Shown one piece after another: positions 7,856 to 14,324 of a DNA stretch of 20,582 nt (position 1 is the stretch's first letter; each line of letters starts with the position of its first letter). Position numbers and translations under genes: made by a program. The stretch covers positions 1 to 20,582 of the forward strand of contig CAZBRS010000076.1 of NCBI GenBank assembly GCA_964494475.1. Reading direction: 5' to 3'. The notes under the pieces are model-generated. The model was not told the origin of the DNA and did not search any database. It worked only from the letters and a program-made list of their open reading frames with translations. This DNA is from CAZBRS01 sp964494475 (GTDB lineage: Bacteria > Myxococcota_A > UBA9042 > CAZBRS01).

Positions 7856-8854
7856 TCAATCCTCGGCGAAGAGCGTGCCCCGGCGCACCTCGCGCAACGT
7901 GGCGAACGAGACGTAGCCGACGACGAACGTGGCCAGGGCCAGGCAGAGCCCTGCGAGCCAGCCGAAGACCGGGTCGCGCCCCACCTCGTAGAGCAGCGTC
8001 GACGCGATGGTGACGGCGGCCAGGGGGAAGGTGTAGGCCCACCACGACAGGAAGAAGCGCGGCAGGCGGAAGTGCGGGCCCATGGACAGGAGGACGAGCA
8101 GGAAGAACAGGGCCAGGCTGTAGAGCACGTACGCGAAGAGGTCCACGACGCCGGTGATGCGGAAGTAGGCGATCAGCGCGACCGCAGGGGGCGCGATGAA
8201 GATGAAGAGCGTGGGGACGAACCTCTGGTGCAGCTGCGCGTGGAAGATCAGGCGGTAGAAGATGATCGAGAACATGGCGAGCCAGAAGAACAGGCCGATC
8301 GAGAAGAAGAAGATCGAGACGAAGGGCGGCGCCACGTCGACCCCCACCACGGGCACGAGGAGTGTACCGACGATGGGGATGAACCAGGCCGGGTTGGCCG
8401 TGGCGAGGTCGAAGTCGTGCCGGATCCAGCGCGAGAACACGAAGAGCAGCATCACGAACTGCAGCGGCGTGCCCACGTACCAGAACAGGATCCCGAGCAG
8501 CGGGTTGACCTCGTTGTAGAACGCGATCGACACCAGCAGGAAGCTGATGGGGATCGTGCTGAAGAAGTTGAGCTTCACCGGGTGGTGCAGTTCGGCGCGC
8601 ACCGCGTCGGGGAAGTTCGCGATCTTGAGGGCGTAGAGCAGCAGGATCAGCGCGAACAGCGCGCTGACGAGCCCCAGCAACACGCCGTACGTCCAGTGGG
8701 GCAGCCCGAAGAGGGGCGCCGCCTTCTCGACCGCGATCGTGAGCCCCGCCAGGCCCATGACGACCGCGAAGAGCATGATGGGGAAGGGCTTGACCAGGCG
8801 GTTCAGCGCGTCGTGCATGTCGGACTCGGAGATCGGCGTCGCGTTGATGAACAT
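7856..8854 (-). CDS. SLAC1/TehA-type anion channel family protein
   Basis: Integral membrane protein of 332 residues with about ten hydrophobic segments. Family marks are KPFPIMLFAVVMGLAGL near the N-terminus, HHPVKLNFFSTIPIS after the second or third helix, and the C-terminal LSWWAYTFPLAAVTIAS typical of TehA/SLAC1 proteins. The family forms trimeric channels or exporters for small anions such as nitrate, chloride, malate or sulfite; the anion here cannot be told. The start is uncertain. The ATG at 8854 has no ribosome site and lies within the predicted promoter palindrome, whereas the next in-frame ATG at 8818 (MHDALNRL) would still keep the whole first helix. Neither has a good Shine-Dalgarno. 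It is followed directly by the DUF302 gene, and a divergent gene begins 73 bases away. Confidence 0.85.
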   Translation of the reverse strand: MFINATPISESDMHDALNRLVKPFPIMLFAVVMGLAGLTIAVEKAAPLFGLPHWTYGVLLGLVSALFALILLLYALKIANFPDAVRAELHHPVKLNFFSTIPISFLLVSIAFYNEVNPLLGILFWYVGTPLQFVMLLFVFSRWIRHDFDLATANPAWFIPIVGTLLVPVVGVDVAPPFVSIFFFSIGLFFWLAMFSIIFYRLIFHAQLHQRFVPTLFIFIAPPAVALIAYFRITGVVDLFAYVLYSLALFFLLVLLSMGPHFRLPRFFLSWWAYTFPLAAVTIASTLLYEVGRDPVFGWLAGLCLALATFVVGYVSFATLREVRRGTLFAED

Positions 8855-8877
8855 ATGATCATATGCTCACTTGTCAA
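8850..8877 (-). promoter_or_regulatory. Candidate promoter overlapping the channel gene start
   Basis: On the minus strand a perfect TTGACA (8877-8872) is followed after 16 bases by TATGTT (8855-8850). An alternative -10, TATGAT (8863-8858), lies in the palindrome but has no good -35. Either would start transcription at or just inside the annotated ATG at 8854, favouring a leaderless message or a start at 8818. Confidence 0.45.
8852..8865. promoter_or_regulatory. Perfect 14-bp AT-rich palindrome, candidate operator
   Basis: CATATGATCATATG equals its own reverse complement, and two more flanking pairs match after one mismatch. It is an AT-rich island in very GC-rich DNA, between divergent genes and over a promoter, which is where a dimeric repressor would bind. 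The regulator is not identifiable here. Confidence 0.5.
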
Positions 8878-8927
8878 GTCGCGCCCGAACGGGCACCATG
8901 GCCACGCCATCGACGGAGGACCGCGCC

Positions 8928-10874
8928 ATGTCCACCCTTGCTCTCGCGCGTCGGGGCGCTCTGCCTGCCCTCGTGGCCCTGGCCCTGACCCTGGCCGGCG
9001 GCGGCGCCCGGGGCGCTCCCATCTTCGCGGCCGGGGCCTCGCCGGCGCTCGACGCCCACCTGGCCCGCCACCTGCGTCAGTTCTACCACCTGAACGCCCT
9101 GCCCTTCGGGCTCTCGCTCGACGCGTACGTGAAGGGCGCCGAGGCCCGCGCGACGGTCGAGGCCTTCCTGGCCGACGAGGACGCCGACGACCTGGTGGCG
9201 GCCACCGGCTCGCACGCGTTCGATTTGCTGGCCGCCTACGGCGAGCACCACGATCTCGGTCAGTTCGGGGGCGTGCCGCTGGCCGGCCTCGCCTTCCAGT
9301 ACCAGGCCCTGAAGCGCGACGGCGCGCCGGCCGGCGAGGTCGCGCTGGTGCGCCAGCGCCTGGTGCGGGCCGCGCGCTCGTGGCACGTGTTCTACCGCGT
9401 CACGGGCGGCCAGGTCGTGGCGCGCGGGGTGTGGCGCCTGGTGCCCGACGACGCCGGCGCGCCGCCCATCCCGGGGGCCGCGCCCGCGGTGGTGCCGCTG
9501 GCCGACCCGCAGGGTCACCCGCTGCCCGAGCCCAAGGACAACGGCACGTGGCGCGCCGACCTGTCGAACGGCGAGCTGCCTCCCGGCACCTGGAGGTGGG
9601 TCGACTCGTGCTCGAAGGACCAGCTGCTCGGCCAGGTCTTCGCGCTGACCGCGCTGTACGACGCCCTGGCCGACGACCCCGACGTCGACGCGGGGCTGGT
9701 CACCGACCTGCAGGCCGACGCGCGCCAGATCGGACGCATGCTCCAGACCCGGCACGACGTGGCCACGATGCCCGGGGCCACCGGCAAGGGCCTGTACGAT
9801 CTGATCATCTGGGACGCCGACGGCCGGCCGACCTTCTGGCACGACCTGAACCCGCGCTCGTTCGAGAAGGTCTACCTGCCCGAGGGGGGCGCCGGCTTCA
9901 ACGTGTTCAACCTGTTCCTGGCGCTCGGCGTCGTGAAGGGGCTCTACCACGTCACGGGCGACCCCGAGCTGGAGGCCTACCTCTACGACGAGCTGCTGCA
10001 CGACCGCGGCTACCAGGGGCTGGCCGAGCGTGCGCGCGGCGCCGGCGCCATCGACTACGTATGGGTGGGCTCCCAGACCAACTACGACAACCCCGACATG
10101 GCGGGGCTCGCGCTCTGGCTGAACCTGTACCTCGAGACCGACGACGCCGTGGCGGCGCCCGTGCGCGCCTTCCTGGAAGACGGGTGGTGGCGGCGCGAGG
10201 GCGAGACCCACTCGGCCGACCGGGGCAAGCAGCCGCTCTGGAACGCCCTGTACCTGGGCGTGACCGATCGGGGCACCGATCCCGCGCTGGTCGCGACGAC
10301 CCGCGACCTGCTGCTGGCCTTCGACCTGGGCCCGTACTGGAACGAGCCCCGCCTCAACTGCGACGAGGCCGAGCTCGCGGCGGGCGTCTGCCTGGCCGTC
10401 GACGGCCAGACCCTGCTCACCCTGGCCGGCACCAACAACAACGGCGAGCCCGTCGCGAGCGAGGCCCTCGATCCCTCGATCCGGCCCACCTCGAACTACG
10501 ACGCGCGCTCGAACCCCTACGACGTCAACGGAGGGGGCGACGGCCTGCGCCTGAACCCCGGCGGCGACCTGATCGCCGCCTACTGGCTCGCGCGCTGGGC
10601 CCAGGCCATGCCCGCGGGCGCGGCCAACCGCTCGCCCCGGGCCCGGGCGCACGCGCCGATCGGGGGCTGGGCGGCCGAACCGGCGCCCGAAGCCGCCGAG
10701 GCGGCCCCCGAGGCGTCGGTCGACGCCGACGCATCCGACGAGCCGCTGCCCGACGCCGAGCCGGGCTCCGGTGGCGGGGGCGGCTGCCAGGTGGGCGCGC
10801 CCGCGCCCGGCGCCTGCGCGGCGTGGCTCCTGGGCGCGGTCGCGTGGCTGGTCAGGCGGCGCGCCTACGCCTGA
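8928..10874 (+). CDS. Exported protein of unknown function with MYXO-CTERM-like tail
   Basis: Protein of 648 residues and the only convincing plus-strand gene. The ATG at 8928 is chosen because GGAGGA lies seven bases upstream and a normal signal peptide follows (MSTLALARRGALPALVALAL..., cleavage near ARG-API, about residue 29). The large central part has Trp/Tyr/Asp-rich segments (TWRWVDSCSKDQLLGQVFALTALYDA begins one), DLIIWDADGRPTFWHDL, NYDNPDMAGLALWLNLYL and TNNNGEPVASEALDPS. It looks mostly helical, perhaps an alpha/alpha-toroid, but I do not recognise the family. After an acidic Ala/Glu/Pro linker it ends with Gly-Gly-Cys, a hydrophobic stretch AAWLLGAVAWLV and RRR, the layout of a MYXO-CTERM sorting signal, so it is probably processed and displayed at the cell surface. 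Its last ten bases overlap the converging radical SAM gene. Confidence 0.85.
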   Translation: MSTLALARRGALPALVALALTLAGGGARGAPIFAAGASPALDAHLARHLRQFYHLNALPFGLSLDAYVKGAEARATVEAFLADEDADDLVAATGSHAFDLLAAYGEHHDLGQFGGVPLAGLAFQYQALKRDGAPAGEVALVRQRLVRAARSWHVFYRVTGGQVVARGVWRLVPDDAGAPPIPGAAPAVVPLADPQGHPLPEPKDNGTWRADLSNGELPPGTWRWVDSCSKDQLLGQVFALTALYDALADDPDVDAGLVTDLQADARQIGRMLQTRHDVATMPGATGKGLYDLIIWDADGRPTFWHDLNPRSFEKVYLPEGGAGFNVFNLFLALGVVKGLYHVTGDPELEAYLYDELLHDRGYQGLAERARGAGAIDYVWVGSQTNYDNPDMAGLALWLNLYLETDDAVAAPVRAFLEDGWWRREGETHSADRGKQPLWNALYLGVTDRGTDPALVATTRDLLLAFDLGPYWNEPRLNCDEAELAAGVCLAVDGQTLLTLAGTNNNGEPVASEALDPSIRPTSNYDARSNPYDVNGGGDGLRLNPGGDLIAAYWLARWAQAMPAGAANRSPRARAHAPIGGWAAEPAPEAAEAAPEASVDADASDEPLPDAEPGSGGGGGCQVGAPAPGACAAWLLGAVAWLVRRRAYA

Positions 10875-11800
10875 AAGAAGCGCGCCGCGCCGACCCGGCG
10901 TTCGCGCACCACGCCCTCGGCCAGCAGCCGCGTGAGCACCTTGAGGACCGCGGCCGGATTCAGGCCGAGGCCCTGGCACACGTCGGACAACGTGCACGGC
11001 CGGCGTCGCAGCAACTGGACGATCTCCTGCTCCTCCGGGGCGCGGGTCCCCCCTTCGCGCGCCGCGGCGGGCGAGCCCGCGATGACCTCGGAGCGCTCGC
11101 CGAAGAGCGGGCACAGTCGGCGCAGGTCGGCCTCGGCCACCGGGAACGCGAACGTCTCGGACGGCGGCCGCACGACCGTGTTCAGCTGGACCCGGTCGGC
11201 GCCCACGCGCCGCACCTGCGCAGCGAGCCGCTCGACGTCGGGCGGCAACGACGTGACGCCCCCGAGCAGCAGCACCTCGAGCCAGATGGGCTTCGCGAAC
11301 TCCCTTCGGAGCGCGATCAGCCCCTCGACCACCGACGCGAAGTCGAGGGCGGCGTGGGGCCGGTTGACGTACTGGAACATCGCGGGATCCCCGGCGTCGA
11401 GGGAGGGGAGCACGAGATCGGCGTTCGCCAGCTCACGCCGCACGCCCGGGTCGCCCAGCAACGCACCGTTGGTGAGCACGGCGACGGGTATGGCCGTCAG
11501 CTGCTTCAAGGCCGTGATCAGCTCGCCCAGGCCGGCGTTCAGGGTCGGCTCTCCCGAACCCGCCAGGCCGATCCAGTCGGGGCGCCGCCCGTCCACGGAC
11601 GAGGCCTCGAGGACGCGGGTCACGTCGGCGAGGATTCGGCCGACCGGTACGTACTCGCGCCGTTCGAGCGTCTTGTTCGTGGTCGGCCCGAGCTGGCAGT
11701 ACACGCAGTCGTAGGGGCAGGTCTTGAAGGGGACGAGATCGACCCCGAGCGACCAGCCCAGGCGGCGCGACGGTACGGGCCCGTAGACGACCGTGCTCAT
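10865..11800 (-). CDS. Radical SAM protein (COG0731-like) with C-terminal winged helix
   Basis: Protein of 311 residues. The start ATG at 11800 overlaps the stop of a tiny upstream ORF (ATGA). The opening VYGPVPSRRLGWSLGVDLVPFKTC leads into the 4Fe-4S/SAM motif C28-PYD-C32-VY-C35, and GSGEPTLN follows as the SAM-binding Gly-rich segment. These mark the small radical SAM group often listed as COG0731, whose substrate is mostly unknown. Residues about 250-311 (EEQEIVQLLRRRPCTLSDVCQGLGLNP...) look like a winged helix-turn-helix, so it may bind nucleic acid or sense a partner. It is last in the metal-uptake operon; proteins of this type commonly travel with TsaA/TrmO-like and NifX-like genes, as here. 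The gene converges on, and overlaps by ten bases, the plus-strand gene; no terminator is visible between them. Confidence 0.88.
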   Translation of the reverse strand: MSTVVYGPVPSRRLGWSLGVDLVPFKTCPYDCVYCQLGPTTNKTLERREYVPVGRILADVTRVLEASSVDGRRPDWIGLAGSGEPTLNAGLGELITALKQLTAIPVAVLTNGALLGDPGVRRELANADLVLPSLDAGDPAMFQYVNRPHAALDFASVVEGLIALRREFAKPIWLEVLLLGGVTSLPPDVERLAAQVRRVGADRVQLNTVVRPPSETFAFPVAEADLRRLCPLFGERSEVIAGSPAAAREGGTRAPEEQEIVQLLRRRPCTLSDVCQGLGLNPAAVLKVLTRLLAEGVVRERRVGAARFFQA

Positions 11801-11865
11801 CGCGGTCCGTCCACCAGAATGCCACCGACCACGTCGGCGTGGCGGCCGATCTCAGCAGCCTTCAT
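11797..11865 (-). CDS. Candidate 22-residue ORF with strong ribosome site
   Basis: ATG at 11865 after a very strong GGGGGAGGAGAGC leader, stop TGA sharing bases with the ATG of the radical SAM gene (ATGA). It encodes MKAAEIGRHADVVGGILVD and three more residues. The ribosome site has no other gene to serve, since the radical SAM start is 65 bases further on, so the ORF may be translated as a leader that couples expression. It could instead be the remnant of a longer gene. No family recognised. Confidence 0.45.
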   Translation of the reverse strand: MKAAEIGRHADVVGGILVDGPR

Positions 11866-11911
11866 GCTCTCCTCCCCCAAGGTGATGGTGAAGCGATTCG
11901 TGGAGTCTCAT
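11852..11911 (-). CDS. Candidate His-rich 19-residue micro-ORF
   Basis: The ATG at 11911 overlaps the permease stop (AATGA), a typical coupling arrangement. The peptide reads MRLHESLHHHLGGGEHEGC: five His, three Glu and one terminal Cys in 19 residues, a metal-binding composition directly after a Zn-type ABC permease. It has no separate ribosome site and overlaps the neighbouring small ORF in another frame. A chance ORF cannot be excluded. Confidence 0.35.
   Translation of the reverse strand: MRLHESLHHHLGGGEHEGC
11868..11878 (-). promoter_or_regulatory. Unusually strong ribosome binding site GGGGGAGGAGA
   Basis: Purine-rich Shine-Dalgarno two bases before the ATG at 11865. It is the main reason to take the 22-residue ORF seriously. 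It lies inside the His-rich micro-ORF. Confidence 0.55.
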
Positions 11912-13224
11912 TCGGCCCTCAGCAGCCACGCGTTCCAGGCCTCGAGGGCCGCCTTGTTGGCCGGCGAGCCGGGATCGTCCAGCGGGTCGAACCGTAGCCC
12001 GGGCTCTCCGGTCTTGCGGAGCGCTTCGTAGGCTTCGCTCCGGAAGAGAGGGATCTCGCCGGCGCGCATCTGCTCGACCAGGAGGCGCCGGCCCGTCCGC
12101 GGCTCCAACTCCAGCACGCGCAGCGCGAGGGCCGTCCTCAACTCCTCGTCGTCCGTCTGCTCGAAGAGACGGCCGAGCAGCGCGGCGTCGTGTTCTGCGG
12201 CGAGCAGGGTCTTCTTTCGAAGGAGATCGCTGGCGAGCAGCTTCTGCTGCAGCCCCTCCGAAGGCGCCGCGGCCGCCGCTTCGGGGCTGGCTGCGTGCCT
12301 GCGGGCGGCGCTGTGGCCGAGCCATCCGCCCAGCTCGTAGAAGGCCCCCACCGTCAGGAGCACCACCACCAGCCCCAGGCCGATCCGGGCCAGGGCCCTC
12401 CCCCTCTGCGCCGCCCGCACCACGTACAGCGAGAGCGCCACGGCCAGCAGGGCCGCTCCGTAGACGGCGACCACGGTCGGACCGCTCGGCAGATCGTACA
12501 CGTAGCTGCCCACGAGACCGACGAAGCTCACCGCCGTACCGACGGCCCAGCCGATGATGAGCTGGTAGAGCAACCGATCGGTGATCGAGATCGCGATGAT
12601 CGCGGGGACCACCAGGAAGACGAACACCAACAGCACCCCCGCCGTGTGAACCGAGACCGTGATGACGAGCCCGAACGACATGTAGAAGAGGAAGTCCCAC
12701 AGCCGCACCCGCAACCCCTTCTCGTAGGCCTTGGCCGGATCGTTCGAGATGAGCAGGAACCGCTCGCGGAAGGCGTAGTGGAAGGCGCCCACCAAGGCAT
12801 AGACGATCGCGGCCATGGCGACGGTCTGGCCGTTGACCCACAGGATGCTGCCCGTCAGGATCTCCTTGATGTGCTCCGCGCCGTGGGGCGCCCGATCGAT
12901 GACCAGGATCGCGATGGCCGCCGCCAGCGCGTAGATGATGCCGATCACGGCCTCGTGCGGGATGCTCTCGTGACGCAGGCGGGTCAGCGAGAAGATCGCG
13001 GCCCCCAGGAACGTGAACAGCAACGAGAAGACGTACGATTCGCCGGTCTGCGGCAAGATGCCGAACAGGAACGCGACGAGCGTTCCCAGGGCCGCGATCT
13101 GCGCGAGCGCCAGGTCGACGAAGATCACCTTGCGCTTGATGACGTGGATCCCCAGGTACGAGTGGATGCCCACGAGCACGAGGCACTCCAGGAACGGCAG
13201 CAGCATGAGTTGCCAGGGAGACAT
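11908..13224 (-). CDS. Metal ABC transporter permease, ZnuB/MntB type, with extra C-terminal domain
   Basis: Protein of 438 residues. The start ATG at 13224 has AGGA a few bases upstream, and eleven bases before it the sequence enters a 10-N gap. The core of about 300 residues has eight or so membrane helices and the usual ABC-3 family signatures: KRKVIFVDLALAQIAALGTL, RHESIPHEAVIGIIYALAAA, GSILWVNGQT and HTAGVLLVFVFLVVPA. These transporters import Zn, Mn or Fe. Residues about 300-438 form an added soluble helical part (LLGRLFEQTDDEELRTALAL, RVLELEPRTGRRLL) that ordinary ZnuB lacks; it may be HEAT-like and regulatory. The binding-protein gene lies just upstream across the gap. No ATPase gene is visible in the window, which is odd for this operon. 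It ends overlapping a His-rich micro-ORF. Confidence 0.9.
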   Translation of the reverse strand: MSPWQLMLLPFLECLVLVGIHSYLGIHVIKRKVIFVDLALAQIAALGTLVAFLFGILPQTGESYVFSLLFTFLGAAIFSLTRLRHESIPHEAVIGIIYALAAAIAILVIDRAPHGAEHIKEILTGSILWVNGQTVAMAAIVYALVGAFHYAFRERFLLISNDPAKAYEKGLRVRLWDFLFYMSFGLVITVSVHTAGVLLVFVFLVVPAIIAISITDRLLYQLIIGWAVGTAVSFVGLVGSYVYDLPSGPTVVAVYGAALLAVALSLYVVRAAQRGRALARIGLGLVVVLLTVGAFYELGGWLGHSAARRHAASPEAAAAAPSEGLQQKLLASDLLRKKTLLAAEHDAALLGRLFEQTDDEELRTALALRVLELEPRTGRRLLVEQMRAGEIPLFRSEAYEALRKTGEPGLRFDPLDDPGSPANKAALEAWNAWLLRAE

Positions 13225-13235
13225 GGTCGAATCCT

Positions 13236-13245
13236 NNNNNNNNNN
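13236..13245. other. Assembly gap of 10 N
   Basis: Ten unknown bases between the binding-protein stop and the permease start. If this is a minimum-size placeholder, missing sequence, possibly including the transporter ATPase gene, could be hidden here. Confidence 0.97.
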
Positions 13246-13251
13246 CTCACG

Positions 13252-14304
13252 TCACCGGACGTCGTACCCGGCCCGGAGGCTCCGGACCCAGGTGTCGACC
13301 AGCTCGAAGTACGTCGTCACCTGCGGGAGCCCCTCGACCGACAACGGCACGATGATCGGCCTGGCGCCGACGGTGTCGCAGATCATCCGGACCTTGTTCT
13401 CGTCGTAGTAGTTCGCGGCCAGCACGACCTTGATGTCCAGCCGCCTCATGTTCTCGACCAGCCGCTCCACGTCGCCCGGAGACGGGGGGATCGAGGGCTT
13501 GGGCTCGACCTCGCCGATCACCTCCAGGCCGAACAGCTCGGTGAAGTAGATCCAGTTCTTGTGGTAGGTCACGAGCTTCCGGCCCCGCAGGGGGAGCATC
13601 TCCTTCATCCAGCCACCGAGCTTGTCGATGAGCTTCGCGCCTCCCATCTCCTTGCCTTCCAGGAACGGGACGAGGTGGCCCGAGAGCGCCAGGCGGTCGA
13701 GCGTCCTGGCCCCCAGCAGCGCGACGAGCTCCTTACCGTACAGCCGTTCGTCGATGGCGCTCGTGAACACCTTCAGCCGGGCCGCGTAGTACTCCCCGTT
13801 CTGCGGGTCGACCTTCTTGAGCCCGATGGCGATGTTGGTGGCGATGGTCTTCACGTTGATGGGGCTCGTGTGGACGTGCGGGTTGCCGTACACGTGCACG
13901 CCGCCCTGGCTGCGATCGATGATCGTGGGGATCTCACGCAGCGCGATCCCGTCCGCGACGGCGACGTAGCCCACCTGGCCCTCGCGGATCGAGGCGTTCT
14001 GCGACTTGTCGATGACCGAGGGGCCCCACAGCTCGAGATCGAGCCCGGTGGTCAGGAAGAGATCCGCGCGGGACAACCTCTCCGCGTAGCTCGGCTTCGG
14101 GCGCACGAAGTGGGCGTCCTCGTCGCCCGCCGCGATCGCGTCGACCTCGACCTTGTCACCGCCGATCTCGCGCGCGACGGCCCCGTAGTCCGTCAGCGTG
14201 GCGACCACGTAGAGCTTGCCGTTCTGCCGCGCGTTCCCGGCACAGGGAACCGCCAGCACGCTCGCGCCCGCGAGCAACACCAGGAGGGCCGAAGGCGTTC
14301 TCAT
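13252..14304 (-). CDS. Metal ABC transporter substrate-binding protein, ZnuA-like
   Basis: Periplasmic solute-binding protein of 350 residues from cluster A-I (Zn/Mn/Fe). The ATG at 14304 has GGAAGGGG about seven bases upstream and starts a signal peptide (MRTPSALLVLLAGA..., cleavage near GNA). The open frame upstream of this ATG belongs to the porin gene on another frame and was rejected. Likely metal ligands are H65 (DEDAHFVRP), H143 or H145 (YGNPHVHTSP) and H248 (VTYHKNW), with acidic residues near NYYDENK as a fourth ligand. The long His-rich loop of enterobacterial ZnuA is absent, so Mn or Fe cannot be excluded. It sits between an outer-membrane barrel and the permease, completing an outer-to-inner membrane route for a metal ion. 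Confidence 0.9.
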   Translation of the reverse strand: MRTPSALLVLLAGASVLAVPCAGNARQNGKLYVVATLTDYGAVAREIGGDKVEVDAIAAGDEDAHFVRPKPSYAERLSRADLFLTTGLDLELWGPSVIDKSQNASIREGQVGYVAVADGIALREIPTIIDRSQGGVHVYGNPHVHTSPINVKTIATNIAIGLKKVDPQNGEYYAARLKVFTSAIDERLYGKELVALLGARTLDRLALSGHLVPFLEGKEMGGAKLIDKLGGWMKEMLPLRGRKLVTYHKNWIYFTELFGLEVIGEVEPKPSIPPSPGDVERLVENMRRLDIKVVLAANYYDENKVRMICDTVGARPIIVPLSVEGLPQVTTYFELVDTWVRSLRAGYDVR

Positions 14305-14324
14305 GATCGTACCCCTTCCGTCTT

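Noticed and set aside
9380..9400. TGGCACG on the plus strand as a second sigma-54 promoter
   Set aside because: It is inside a coding region and lacks the GC of the -12 element at the right spacing.
7682..12031. Plus-strand open frame of about 1,450 codons
   Set aside because: It crosses genes on both strands (channel, exported protein, radical SAM) and gives low-complexity Arg/Asp/Glu-rich sequence; a shadow of GC-rich coding.
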